Shown piece by piece: positions 27,397-36,424 of a DNA stretch of 64,000 nucleotides (its first letter is position 1; the number at the start of each line of letters is the position of its first letter). A program made the position numbers and the translations under genes. The stretch is from the NCBI RefSeq assembly GCF_900116205.1, contig NZ_FOZS01000001.1:1302001-1366000 (forward strand), read 5' to 3'. Under the pieces are notes generated by a model, which saw nothing but the letters and a program-made list of their open reading frames with translations, ran no database searches and had not been told where the DNA came from. The DNA comes from Halostagnicola kamekurae. GTDB taxonomy: Archaea > Halobacteriota > Halobacteria > Halobacteriales > Natrialbaceae.

Positions 27397-28215
27397 CTAG
27401 TTGAGGATCGACTGGGTGACGGTCGCGATCTGGCCGTTGTCCGCCTCTCGGAGCCGGTCGTCGCCGATCTTCAGACGGAGGCGCGGTCGACCGACGTCGA
27501 TCGGGACCTTTTCGGTGTCGATGAGGCCCATATCCTCGAGTTTCGTCTTGGTGCGCGAGAACGTCGCCTTCGATGCGATGCCCACGTCCTCGCCCCACTT
27601 GCTGATGTCGTACAGCAGCGCCTCGTTTTTGGCGGCGACGACGAGTGAAATCGTCACCTCGTCGAGCCCGTCGCCGTCGCCGCGAGCCGTCTCGAGGGAG
27701 TTCAAAATCGCGGTGAAGTCCGCTTCGGCTTCGGGGCTGATCTCCTCGGAGAGCGTTTCGCGAACGTCGGTGATCGGCGGCGTCCGGAGCTTGAACTGGT
27801 CGGCGTTCTCCCAGCGGGTTTCGTAGGCCGAGAACGTTTCCTCGACGAATTCCTCGTCGTCGGTGACAAGCCCCCCGACGCGGTCGCCGGCGTGGACGAC
27901 GGCGATGACGCGGTCTCCCGTGAGACAGAGGGAATTTTCCGGGGTCTCGCCGAGCGTCCGGAGCGCGAGGGCACCGTCGCTGATGAGGTCGGCGGCGTTC
28001 GACGCGATGATGAAGTCGCCCATGACCTCCTTGAGCGTCTGTTCGTTGGCGAGCATCTTGACCGATGGCACCGAACCGTCGAAGTCGGTCGCGACCGAGA
28101 CGAACTCTTCGATCGCGTCCCGCGATGGGTTCACCATATAAACGTCTCCACTCGCATCCTCGAGAACGCTTCTGAGGATATCGTCAATCTGATGATTGAG
28201 TAAATTCGAGGCCAT
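27397..28215 (-). CDS. tbsP: Transcriptional regulator TbsP
   Basis: A 272-residue haloarchaeal regulator (formerly DUF5821), starting MASNLLNHQIDDILRSVLED. The N-terminal ~190 residues form a sensor-like domain (DVYMVNPSRDAIEEFVSVA), and the C-terminal ~60 hold a winged helix (ASKATFSRTKTKLEDMGLIDTEKVPID). In Haloferax volcanii TbsP acts with TrmB on gapII and influences the choice between glycolysis and gluconeogenesis. I chose the ATG at 28215 because a TATA-like box (28238-28251 on the opposite strand) sits about 30 bases upstream, giving a leaderless transcript; 26 extra codons are open upstream. Confidence 0.88.
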   Translation of the reverse strand: MASNLLNHQIDDILRSVLEDASGDVYMVNPSRDAIEEFVSVATDFDGSVPSVKMLANEQTLKEVMGDFIIASNAADLISDGALALRTLGETPENSLCLTGDRVIAVVHAGDRVGGLVTDDEEFVEETFSAYETRWENADQFKLRTPPITDVRETLSEEISPEAEADFTAILNSLETARGDGDGLDEVTISLVVAAKNEALLYDISKWGEDVGIASKATFSRTKTKLEDMGLIDTEKVPIDVGRPRLRLKIGDDRLREADNGQIATVTQSILN

Positions 28216-28235
28216 CTGTGTACCGAAGTAAAAGG

Positions 28236-28252
28236 ATGCGCCATACTTAATT
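28236..28252 (-). promoter_or_regulatory. TATA-like promoter element of tbsP
   Basis: Read on the minus strand, AAAATTAAGTATGG lies about 26-37 bases before the ATG at 28215, the normal distance for a leaderless haloarchaeal promoter. A short palindrome ACCAA-ATA-TTGGT lies further upstream at 28289-28301 and could be an operator. Confidence 0.5.
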
Positions 28253-28535
28253 TTGTTGGCCGTTCGCACAGGATAAGTTACACTCTCAACCAAATATTGG
28301 TAATTTTTATCGGTCAGTGCTTCGTTCTACCCGAAATAGTCTTAAATGAGAGAGAAACCTGAAGACCAGTCCTCGTCGACAACGGAATGATAAGGTACAA
28401 ACACATATCGGTCCTAGCTTGGCACCCCCCACCCATACGGCGACTGAAACTCCTGGCCGGTCACCAGCTATACTGATTGGAGGTAAAGATAGTAATGGTA
28501 ATTACTATATACAAGGAACGGATACTGCTAGCTGT

Positions 28536-28661
28536 ATGGGTGTTATACATGATCTGCGTCGCATCGGTCGTGGTAGAAAAACGGACGTAACCGACGGTAT
28601 GTTTCCGGACACGCTATCGACGCTGCAGGCAAAGCGAGTGAGTACCTACGGCGGACCGTAA
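28536..28661 (+). CDS. Possible 41-residue leaderless small ORF
   Basis: MGVIHDLRRIGRGRKTDV at its start, ending STYGGP one base before the CHAT gene's stop codon on the other strand. A TATA-like TACTATATAC at 28503-28512 is about 28 bases upstream of the ATG. The frame can be extended to 28419, giving 80 residues. The peptide is basic, unlike most haloarchaeal proteins, and has no recognised relatives. Confidence 0.3.
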   Translation: MGVIHDLRRIGRGRKTDVTDGMFPDTLSTLQAKRVSTYGGP

Positions 28662-30734
28662 TCACGTTTCATCCAGATTTTCTGATAGTTGTTCGGACCA
28701 GTAGACGTCCCCGTCGTAGATCACCGACGCGTTCGCTTCCGAGAGAAAGGCAGGGAGTTCGTCCGCCGAGAGCAGGAGCCTCGACGGGGATCCACAGAGG
28801 TAGGCGTTGTCGTTTCCGTCCGCGTGCGGAAAGTAGTACGAACCGGTGTCCCCGGTCGAATAACACTCGATAGAGAGGAGGTACTGCTCGTCGTCGACCA
28901 GCTCCATCGTGATGGTCGTCGGGTACTGCTGTTCTCCCTGCGAGAGCGAGTGGGTGCCGTCGCCGACGACCGCGTAGTCTTTCCCCATCATGATACGGCG
29001 TCGCGCGAGGTCCATGGCGCGTTCGATGCTGAACCCGTGTACGAGCAACGTCGCGAACATCGAGCCGACTTTGACGGCGTGGTCGTTCAACACCTTCTGA
29101 AGCGTCACCGCGCCGGCGACGCTACCGTTCTCGACGAGTTCGAGCCCCTCGTAAAACGAGCCACACGCGTTCAGGAAAAACGTCTGCGCGTTACAGGTCT
29201 CGATCGTACTCGTCGAAAACGTGCCGTCCGGACAGCACAGGCCGTCCGTTTCGCAGTGGCCGATGAAGTGGACGAAATCGTGTTCGGCCTCGAAGACGCG
29301 AGCGAGCTCGCCGGTCGTGAGCGACTCCTCGACGGAGAGTTCGATGGGGAGTGCGTCCGCACGCTCCCGGTAGATCTTCGCCACCGATTCGTGTTCGCCG
29401 GCCATCTCGGGATCGTTCAACACGACGGCGATCGACGATGCGTCGCTCCAGCGCTCGAGGTACTGAAGGCGGTTTTGGTAGGCCTCTGGCATCGACTTGA
29501 AGACATCGATCGGGACGCCGTCGGCGATCCAGCCGTGGACGCATCCGCTCTGTAGTTCCGGCTTGACGATGTCGATGGACGGAATCTGTCCACCGGATCG
29601 AGTATCGGCAGTTCCGCTCCGGTAGAAATCGTCGAGCGATCGCTCGACGAGTTCCTGTTCGCACAGTTCGGACCACTTGGGCATCGAGATCAGACTCATC
29701 CGATCGAGCAGGAACGGCAGCGTCTCGACGGTGTCCGGCCCGGCCTCGACGTACGTCGAGAGGTGCCAGTCGGGGAGCCGGTGTTCGATCGTTTCGTAGG
29801 GGATCTCGAGATAGCTCGCGAGTCGCTCTCGAATCGTCCCCGCGTACAGGCGGTCGCTGTCGATCTCGAGGGCCTCGAGCACGTCCAACTCGGAGAGGGA
29901 CGTGCTGAACGGACCGGCGTTTCGAACCAGACAATCGAGGAAGAACACTTTGCGGAGCAACTGCTCGACCTCGCCCTCGAGAGCGGGCATCGACGGCAAC
30001 GGCACTGACACGTCGTGGCCCTCAAGGGAGAGTCGCGCGGGTTCGTGCGCACTCGTCTCGACGGATGCCTGGAGATAGTACGCCAGCGGAGCGACGACGA
30101 ACAGGTCCTCGTACCGCGGCGGCACGGTGATGGTGATCCCGGATTCGGTCGCTCTGCTCGTGACCGTCGACGGGATCTCGAGCGTCTGGCCCGTCTCGAT
30201 TCGAGGCGGATGGCCGCGAAGGGACGGGTAGGATCGATCGGGGCTGGTGGTCTTCTGAGAGACGTGGAGGTGGCTTATCGCGCTCGCGAGGCCGCTCGGT
30301 GAGTCCGGTATCGTGATCGTGTCGGCCGGGATTTCGTGTCGGCTCCGAAATCCGAGGACGAGTCGCGACCGCTCCGGGAACGAAACGACGACCGTTTCGA
30401 TGTCGTCGGTCCGGTGAATCGTGGCCGCACCCGAGAACCGAAGATACGTCTTAATTCGCGTGTCGATATCGACGATGTATTCGCCCGGCGCGAGCGAGAG
30501 TGGTTCGCCGTGCGGATCGAGTTCGTGTTGGGTCCCGGAACTGAGATTCGAGGCGTAGACGACGGCGTGTGGTAGTCGGAGCTGCTCGGCCGTGACGACC
30601 ACCGTTTCGTCGACGGGTCTGTTGATTCCGGGACTCGAGTCCGCGATTTCGAGGGCCTCTCCTTCGACGACGATCGTCGCGTTGTCGGCGTCTGTCACTC
30701 GAAGCCCGTCGTCGACGGCGTCCCACCGCAGCAT
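28662..30734 (-). CDS. CHAT-domain (caspase-like) protein
   Basis: A 690-residue protein with no signal peptide. The C-terminal third is a CHAT-type peptidase: the His motif is HDFVHFIGHCETDG with candidate catalytic His493, and the Cys motif is FFLNACGSFYEG with Cys524, in the order and context of the CHAT family; GSVAGAVTLQKVLNDHAVKVG and the following helix fit the rest of the fold. The N-terminal ~480 residues are beta-rich (1-240) then helical, unrecognised, and probably regulatory. No TPR repeats and no obvious partner or target gene lies beside it; glyA is divergent. The ATG at 30734 is preferred to a TTG at 30737. Proteolytic activity is inferred, not shown. Confidence 0.75.
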   Translation of the reverse strand: MLRWDAVDDGLRVTDADNATIVVEGEALEIADSSPGINRPVDETVVVTAEQLRLPHAVVYASNLSSGTQHELDPHGEPLSLAPGEYIVDIDTRIKTYLRFSGAATIHRTDDIETVVVSFPERSRLVLGFRSRHEIPADTITIPDSPSGLASAISHLHVSQKTTSPDRSYPSLRGHPPRIETGQTLEIPSTVTSRATESGITITVPPRYEDLFVVAPLAYYLQASVETSAHEPARLSLEGHDVSVPLPSMPALEGEVEQLLRKVFFLDCLVRNAGPFSTSLSELDVLEALEIDSDRLYAGTIRERLASYLEIPYETIEHRLPDWHLSTYVEAGPDTVETLPFLLDRMSLISMPKWSELCEQELVERSLDDFYRSGTADTRSGGQIPSIDIVKPELQSGCVHGWIADGVPIDVFKSMPEAYQNRLQYLERWSDASSIAVVLNDPEMAGEHESVAKIYRERADALPIELSVEESLTTGELARVFEAEHDFVHFIGHCETDGLCCPDGTFSTSTIETCNAQTFFLNACGSFYEGLELVENGSVAGAVTLQKVLNDHAVKVGSMFATLLVHGFSIERAMDLARRRIMMGKDYAVVGDGTHSLSQGEQQYPTTITMELVDDEQYLLSIECYSTGDTGSYYFPHADGNDNAYLCGSPSRLLLSADELPAFLSEANASVIYDGDVYWSEQLSENLDET

Positions 30735-30755
30735 CAATTCGTTGAATGTTATTCG

Positions 30756-30770
30756 GTTAATTTAGTTGTA
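30756..30770 (-). promoter_or_regulatory. TATA-like promoter element of the CHAT gene
   Basis: On the minus strand CTAAATTAACCGAAT lies about 22-36 bases before the ATG at 30734, suitable for a leaderless transcript. The glyA promoter lies about 90 bases to the right on the other strand. Confidence 0.45.
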
Positions 30771-30847
30771 TCGAGTTAACAGAATACGTTCATTTGTCAG
30801 CACCTACCGTGGTACCGGGAACCCGGCAGCGACCTCACTTGCCGAGG

Positions 30848-30862
30848 AAAGGTACACTTATG
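30848..30862 (+). promoter_or_regulatory. Promoter element of glyA that decides its start
   Basis: AAAGGTACACTTATGG, a BRE/TATA-like run about 26-38 bases before the ATG at 30887. It overlaps an in-frame ATG at 30860, so that codon would lie upstream of the transcript; this supports the start at 30887. Confidence 0.5.
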
Positions 30863-30886
30863 GAGCATCCAATCACGGGATTTACT

Positions 30887-32140
30887 ATGGAACACGACCA
30901 CGTCCGGGCAGTCGATCCCGCCGTGGCCGACGCCCTCGAGAACGAGGTCGATCGGCAGCGGTCGTCGCTTCAAATGATCGCGAGCGAGAACCACGTCAGC
31001 AAGGCGGTCCTCGACGCGCAGGGCAGCGCCCTGACGAACAAGTACGCCGAGGGATACCCCGGCGAACGCTACTATGGCGGCTGCGAGTACGCCGACGAGG
31101 TAGAACAGCACGCAATCGACCGCGCGACGGAACTCTTCGGCGCCGAGCACGTCAACGTCCAGCCCCACTCGGGCACGCAGGCCAACCAGGCCGTCTACTT
31201 CGCAATGCTCGAGCCCGGTGATAAGATCCTCTCGCTCGATCTGACCCACGGCGGCCACCTCAGTCACGGCCACCCGGCGAACTTCGTGGGCCAACTCTAC
31301 GACGTCGAGCAGTACGAGGTCGACCCCGACACCGGCTATCTCGACTACGAGGGACTGGCCGAGCAGGCCGAGGAATTCGAACCCGACATCATCGTCTCGG
31401 GTTACTCCGCGTACCCCCGCGAGATCGAGTGGGAGCGCATTCAGGAGGCTGCCGACGCGGTCGACGCCTACCACCTCGCGGACATCGCTCACATCACGGG
31501 CCTCGTCGCCGCCGGCGTCCACGACTCGCCGGTCGGCATCGCTGATTTCGTCACCGGATCGACCCACAAGACGATCCGCTCCGGTCGCGGCGGCATCGTC
31601 ATGACGCGCGAGGAGTACGCGGACGGCATCGACTCGGCGGTGTTCCCCGGCGGACAGGGCGGCCCCCTCATGCACAACATCGCCGGCAAGGCCGTCGGCT
31701 TCAAGGAAGCCCTCGAGCCCGAGTTCGAAGACTACGCAGAGCAAACGGTCGCCAACGCGAAGGCGCTGGGCGAGAGCCTCGCCGACAACGGCTTCTCGCT
31801 CGTCTCCGGCGGCACCGACAACCACCTCGTGCTCGTCGACCTCCGTGAGAGCCACCCCGACACCTCGGGTGGCACCGCCGAAGAGGCCCTCGAGGCCGCG
31901 GGCATCGTCCTCAACGGGAACACGGTACCCGGCGAGACGCGCTCGGCGTTCGACCCCTCGGGCATCCGCGCCGGCACGCCCGCGCTGACCACCCGCGGCT
32001 TCGACGAGGACGACTGCCGAACCGTCGGCGATCTGATCGCCCGCGTCGTCGAGAGTCCGGACGACCAGAACGTTCTCGAGGAGGTCCGCGAGGAAGTCGA
32101 AACGCTGTGTGCGGAGAACCCGCTGTACGAAGACGAGTAA
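30887..32140 (+). CDS. glyA: Serine hydroxymethyltransferase
   Basis: A 417-residue PLP enzyme that converts serine and a tetrahydrofolate to glycine and methylene-tetrahydrofolate. Key texts are LQMIASENHVS, NKYAEGYPGERYYGGCEYAD, and the PLP lysine in TGSTHKTIRSGRGG. Start MEHDHVRAVDPAVADAL matches haloarchaeal GlyA; earlier ATGs at 30860 and 30794 lie in or before the promoter. folD, the next enzyme of the one-carbon pathway, lies 2 kb downstream on the same strand. Confidence 0.95.
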   Translation: MEHDHVRAVDPAVADALENEVDRQRSSLQMIASENHVSKAVLDAQGSALTNKYAEGYPGERYYGGCEYADEVEQHAIDRATELFGAEHVNVQPHSGTQANQAVYFAMLEPGDKILSLDLTHGGHLSHGHPANFVGQLYDVEQYEVDPDTGYLDYEGLAEQAEEFEPDIIVSGYSAYPREIEWERIQEAADAVDAYHLADIAHITGLVAAGVHDSPVGIADFVTGSTHKTIRSGRGGIVMTREEYADGIDSAVFPGGQGGPLMHNIAGKAVGFKEALEPEFEDYAEQTVANAKALGESLADNGFSLVSGGTDNHLVLVDLRESHPDTSGGTAEEALEAAGIVLNGNTVPGETRSAFDPSGIRAGTPALTTRGFDEDDCRTVGDLIARVVESPDDQNVLEEVREEVETLCAENPLYEDE

Positions 32141-32183
32141 GAGATCCCACTCTACACGAGCTTGTTCGGTCGCTCGTAGTCGC

Positions 32184-33158
32184 CTACTGTTTCCCGGTTA
32201 TCGCTTCTAGCGTCGTGAGGATATCGTTACCGTACTCAGCCACTGCCTCGGCTGAATGCTGGTATCGAACCGATACGACCGTCGACGTTCGATCGACTGT
32301 CAGGTCGTTGCGGATCCCCCGCGGAAGAACGGGATCGATCGCGTCCGCTGCAGTCTCGAGGCCGAGGTCCGTGCGTAGGGCATCGGCGAGCGACTCGGCG
32401 GCGTCGGTCGAGTCGACCTGATATGCGATGTCGACGGTCGCGTCGCCATCTTCGCTGGTGATCGAAACCGACGTGTTCGTAACCGGGTCGTATGCCGGCC
32501 TCCGTGGCGGTGTCGAGCTATCGTGGAACGCGAGCCCGGTCGTCGCGAACCGGATCGGCGAATCTCGAGCGGTGCGTTCGAACGGTCCCAACACGGCGTC
32601 CGAAACGGGGTCGCCATCGCCGTGCCAAACGTCGACGACAGAGCGAACGAGATCGTCCGTCCCGATTGCGAAGACGTGCTCGCCGAGGACCACCGCGCTC
32701 TGGCCACCGGCCTCGTAAATGGTCCGTCCGTCTGCCGTCTCGGCTTCGGTCGCGTCTTGGCCGGATTGCTCGAGGAGCGCCAGGAGCTCGTCTTCCGCCC
32801 ACTCGGCCCAGACGACGCCAGCGCTTCCGGACTCTGTGTTTGATCCCAGCACGGCTACTTTTCCGACCGCGGAAGCGACCTCCGATGGTTGTCCAGCGAC
32901 GAGACCGGCGAATCCGGAGGGCAGTTCCGCAAACGACGGCGTCTCGAGGAGCTCCACCGCGAGTGCTGTCGGAGCGGAGTCAGGTTGCATTTCGTCGGGA
33001 AGGACCAGCAAGAGTGGGTCGCTTTCAGCGGGAACTGTTCCCGCGGTGAACCCGTCAGCGCCGGGCAGGTTGGAGTTTCCGATAGACGTCGGGAGGGAGC
33101 TACAGCCGCTGATCCCGACCAACAAGCAGCCTGAAACAATTGCGCCCCGTCGCGTCAT
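32184..33158 (-). CDS. Predicted lipoprotein of unknown function
   Basis: A 324-residue secreted protein. MTRRGAIVSGCLLVGISGC has a twin-arginine start, hydrophobic core and lipobox ending in Cys19, so it is probably exported by Tat and lipid-anchored. The mature part has repeated LLLVLPDEMQPDS, ALRTDLGL-type segments but no domain I recognise. Earlier in-frame starts at 33182 and 33239 would spoil the signal peptide. Convergent with glyA and divergent from the next gene. Confidence 0.7.
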   Translation of the reverse strand: MTRRGAIVSGCLLVGISGCSSLPTSIGNSNLPGADGFTAGTVPAESDPLLLVLPDEMQPDSAPTALAVELLETPSFAELPSGFAGLVAGQPSEVASAVGKVAVLGSNTESGSAGVVWAEWAEDELLALLEQSGQDATEAETADGRTIYEAGGQSAVVLGEHVFAIGTDDLVRSVVDVWHGDGDPVSDAVLGPFERTARDSPIRFATTGLAFHDSSTPPRRPAYDPVTNTSVSITSEDGDATVDIAYQVDSTDAAESLADALRTDLGLETAADAIDPVLPRGIRNDLTVDRTSTVVSVRYQHSAEAVAEYGNDILTTLEAITGKQ

Positions 33159-33283
33159 CTCGGGGCCGCCCTCGGAAAGCATGTTCTCACATTGACTCGT
33201 CTGGTGATATGATTTTTGGTGCGCTATCACGCCTGTCACTCGCCGGCACGCGGCTTTTCAGCCGGCTCGACGTACCGCCGTTT

Positions 33284-34210
33284 ATGTCCACGCGCCCGAC
33301 CGGAACCATCCTCGACGACGATCGATTGCTCGAGCTTCGACGCGCCGAGGAGTCGACCGACTCGACGCTGGCGCTCGAGATGACGCCGGTCGCAGAGCAC
33401 ATGGGGGCCTCGAGCGGTGACCGGATCGACTGGGACGTCGACGAGTACGAGGACGAGCCGATGCTGGTGTGTACCGCGATCGTCGACGCACAGGCCGATG
33501 ACGCGCCGTATCCTCGTCGACTCCGTGACCGCGACGGGGACGTCTCGGCGCCGGTTCCCGATCCGCTAGTGGGAGCCGACCCACCCGAGGGACTGGGTCT
33601 CGACCTCGAGAGCTACGACGCCGATCGGCCGCTGCTGTTCGATGCGATCTCCATCGCCGAAACGATCGGCTTCGTCCCGTTTCGGTTCGACGACGGCGAA
33701 CCCTATCGCGCCGAACCGCTGCAGGGCGTTGCCGACGAGAGCGACCCCGTGGCCGAGGAAACCATCGCGAACGAGCGAGACGACGACCCGTCCCCGCGGC
33801 CGGAGACCGTCGACGCGCCGATCGACGCCGAGGTACTCGAGGCGGTCGTCGACGAGACGAACGCCACTTTCGACGCCCTCTCGAGCGTGCTCGAGGAACT
33901 CAGCCGGCAACGCCTCGTCGGCGAAGCCGATGCGGTCGGCGAATACCCACCAGTTGCGGTAGACGACCGCGGCATCTGTATCGTGCCCGACGACGAGTGG
34001 GCTGCACGACTCGAGCCACAGCTTTCGACCGACGACGCGTCGGTCCTCGAAGCCGCGCGACTGACTCACAACCGACAGGCAAAGCGCCTCCTCGCCGCGC
34101 TCGAGGATCCCGATACCAGATACGACGAGTACGACCGGACCTACGATGCTATCGTCACCGACGAGCGAGAGACCGCAGAGTGGGAGGTCTCCGAAGCCGG
34201 CTCGACGTAG
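33284..34210 (+). CDS. Acidic haloarchaeal protein of unknown function
   Basis: A 308-residue soluble protein, starting MSTRPTGTILDDDRLLELRR, rich in Asp/Glu with alternating charged helices. It contains VDAPIDAEVLEAVVDETNATFDALSSVLEEL and a C-terminal helical region. No cysteine motif, membrane segment or known domain. The long frame upstream to 33140 is the promoter region and was left out. Confidence 0.65.
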   Translation: MSTRPTGTILDDDRLLELRRAEESTDSTLALEMTPVAEHMGASSGDRIDWDVDEYEDEPMLVCTAIVDAQADDAPYPRRLRDRDGDVSAPVPDPLVGADPPEGLGLDLESYDADRPLLFDAISIAETIGFVPFRFDDGEPYRAEPLQGVADESDPVAEETIANERDDDPSPRPETVDAPIDAEVLEAVVDETNATFDALSSVLEELSRQRLVGEADAVGEYPPVAVDDRGICIVPDDEWAARLEPQLSTDDASVLEAARLTHNRQAKRLLAALEDPDTRYDEYDRTYDAIVTDERETAEWEVSEAGST

Positions 34211-34324
34211 GGAAAGCGTCGGTTCGCCGATAGTGACCACGAACGTGCATATACCCGGTCGTTCGGGCGGGAAAATAGGCACAAACCCGAGCGTTGATTA
34301 CGCTCGCTCACGGCATCTCGAGTG

Positions 34325-35218
34325 ATGACCGAGATCATCGATGGAAACGCCGTTGCGAGCGAGATCCGCGATGGACTGACCGACGCGATCGAAACGCTCG
34401 CCGACGCCGGGACGCGGCCGGGGCTCGCGACCGTCCTGATGGGCGACGACCCCGCGAGTCAGACGTACGTGAACATGAAACAGCGCGACTGCGAGGAGGT
34501 CGGCATCGACGGCACCCACGTCGAGATCGACGGGGACGCGCCCGCGAGCGAACTCTACGACGCGATCGAGGATCTCAACGACGATCCGTCCGTCCACGGC
34601 TACATCGTCCAGGAGCCGGTCCCGGATCACATCGACTACAGGGAAGTGCTTCGCCGGATCGATCCGGCCAAGGACGCCGACGCCTTCCATCCCGAAAACG
34701 TCGGTCGGCTCGTCGCCGGCCAGCCCCGATTCAAACCGTGTACCCCCCACGGGATCCAGAAGCTGCTCGAGGCCTACGACGTCGAGACGGAGGGCGCGGA
34801 CGTGACCATCATCGGCCGGTCGAACATCGTCGGCAAACCGATGGCGAACCTGCTCATGCAGAAAGCCGACGGCGGCAACGCGACGGTGACGGTCTGTCAC
34901 TCCCGAACGGAAGACCTCGAGGCGAAGACGCGAACGGCGGACATCGTGATCGCCGCATCCGGCGTCACCGAACTCGTCGACGCGTCGATGCTCGCCGACG
35001 GCGCGGTCGTGATCGACGTCGGCATCTCTCGCGTCGACGCCGACAACGAGAAGGGCTACGAGCTCGTCGGCGACGTCGACTTCGAGAGCGCGAAATCGAA
35101 GGCCAGCGCCATCACCCCGGTCCCGGGCGGGGTCGGCCCGATGACGCGCGCGATGCTTCTGCACAACACCGTCAACGCCGCGAGCGCCCAGCAGGGAATC
35201 GACGTCGATCTCCCCTAA
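34325..35218 (+). CDS. folD: Methylene-tetrahydrofolate dehydrogenase/cyclohydrolase FolD
   Basis: A 297-residue bifunctional one-carbon enzyme. The catalytic Tyr/Lys pair is in SQTYVNMKQRDCEEVG; DAFHPENVGRL and the Rossmann stretch TIIGRSNIVGKPMANLLM follow, with TPVPGGVGPMTRAML at the C terminus. It uses NAD(P) to oxidise the methylene-THF made by GlyA. ATG at 34325 preferred to GTG at 34322. Confidence 0.95.
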   Translation: MTEIIDGNAVASEIRDGLTDAIETLADAGTRPGLATVLMGDDPASQTYVNMKQRDCEEVGIDGTHVEIDGDAPASELYDAIEDLNDDPSVHGYIVQEPVPDHIDYREVLRRIDPAKDADAFHPENVGRLVAGQPRFKPCTPHGIQKLLEAYDVETEGADVTIIGRSNIVGKPMANLLMQKADGGNATVTVCHSRTEDLEAKTRTADIVIAASGVTELVDASMLADGAVVIDVGISRVDADNEKGYELVGDVDFESAKSKASAITPVPGGVGPMTRAMLLHNTVNAASAQQGIDVDLP

Positions 35219-35260
35219 AATCGCGGTCACACTGGGAGTGTCGGAACTCGAACGGTCGAT

Positions 35261-35977
35261 TTACTCGAACTCGAGCGCCTCGAGCTGTTGGGTCGCGCGC
35301 TCGATCGCTTCCGTTTCGCCCTGCAGAGCCGCCGCGAGTTCGCGAGTCGCACGAACGAGGGTCTCGGCGGTTTCCGGTCGAATATCTCCCTCGAGCATGC
35401 GGATTCGCGTGACGTGGTCCCCGAGCGTCTCGAGGGCGCGTTGTTGGTTGGTCGTGAGCGTCCGTTCCTCGCTCCATGTTCGGATATCGCGTCGGTAGTC
35501 TCGAACGGCGTTGGCGACGGCAATTCCGCGAGCCGAGCGAAGCGAGTTCGGAACCTCCGATGCGGGCGGGCGTCGCCCCTGATCTGCGACTTCGAGTAGC
35601 GTGAGAAAGTAGAGTTCGTCGCGCTCTGCGAGCTGCCGTTCGCGCGCGACGACGTCGGCGACGTGCACTAGTTCGGCGGCCGCGAGATACGTATCGTCGA
35701 GTTCGCGCAGGTCGCCCCCGTTGATGAATCCGCGTTGGCGGACGTACTCCCGGGAGCGCTCCCGACACCGCTTTGCGAGGTCGTCGGTCGCGCTGTCCTC
35801 GACGGCGTTTCGAACCGGCGTCAGATCGAACTCGATCTGCAGGTCCGTGTGTTCGGTTCGTTCGTCGAGGCCGACGCTCCGGAGCGTCCCACAGTGTGGA
35901 CAGCTCACGTTCCCCGTTTCGTAGTACGACCAGCGGGTCCCACACTCGGTGCATTCGCGCTCGCCCCGAATCTTCAT
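35261..35977 (-). CDS. Zinc-ribbon haloarchaeal protein (DUF7117-like)
   Basis: A 238-residue protein with an N-terminal zinc ribbon (ECTECGTRW near residues 8-16 and VSCPHCGTLR at about 24-33) followed by a ~200-residue helical domain. Such proteins are conserved in haloarchaea with unknown function; the ribbon suggests nucleic-acid or protein binding. Convergent with folD, 42 bases apart. Confidence 0.75.
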   Translation of the reverse strand: MKIRGERECTECGTRWSYYETGNVSCPHCGTLRSVGLDERTEHTDLQIEFDLTPVRNAVEDSATDDLAKRCRERSREYVRQRGFINGGDLRELDDTYLAAAELVHVADVVARERQLAERDELYFLTLLEVADQGRRPPASEVPNSLRSARGIAVANAVRDYRRDIRTWSEERTLTTNQQRALETLGDHVTRIRMLEGDIRPETAETLVRATRELAAALQGETEAIERATQQLEALEFE

Positions 35978-36144
35978 AGTCTCGAGTTCGGTCGGGACGT
36001 CAAAAGGTCCACCGACTCGTCGAGTCGACCAGCGTGATCCAACCGACGGAATCCGCTACTGGATCCGACTGGCTTCGAAAAGGACGTGTGCGAGTGTCGC
36101 TTCTTGTACCGGTCTTTTTGCGTCTTCACCGGGAACGACCCCGT

Positions 36145-36291
36145 ATGCGAGACGAACAAGAGATCCGCGAGCAGTACGAGTTCCTCGAGGAGCAACTCGA
36201 GAGCGACGAGATGAACCACGACGGCGTCGAGCGGATGTTCACGTACTACAAGCGCGCGCTCGGGTGGGTCCTCGAAGAAGAACACATCTGA
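36145..36291 (+). CDS. Small acidic haloarchaeal protein
   Basis: A 48-residue helical protein beginning MRDEQEIREQYEFLEEQLES and ending LGWVLEEEHI, with high Asp/Glu content and a short aromatic patch (MFTYYKRALGWV). The acidic composition, compact helix pattern and start after a T-rich promoter-like stretch (36113-36119) support a real gene. Function unknown. Confidence 0.65.
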   Translation: MRDEQEIREQYEFLEEQLESDEMNHDGVERMFTYYKRALGWVLEEEHI

Positions 36292-36424
36292 ATCCATCGG
36301 AAATTGCGCTTGACATATTGAGATTCGATCCATTGTCGGTACCTTTAAGTTCTCCCGGGCAATTTTTCCAGTTGACGCTTCGCTTGGAGGGCCGAAGCGT
36401 CAGCGGGGACCAATTCAGGGCGGC

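Larger units (their letters stand above)
28216..28661. other. 446-base AT-rich region between tbsP and the CHAT gene
   Basis: Composition here is clearly lower in GC than the neighbouring genes. It holds the tbsP promoter at its left end, and on the right a plus-strand small ORF with a TATA-like element (listed separately). No other gene or repeat was recognised. The base composition suggests either an unusually regulated spacer or a decayed insertion. Confidence 0.5.
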
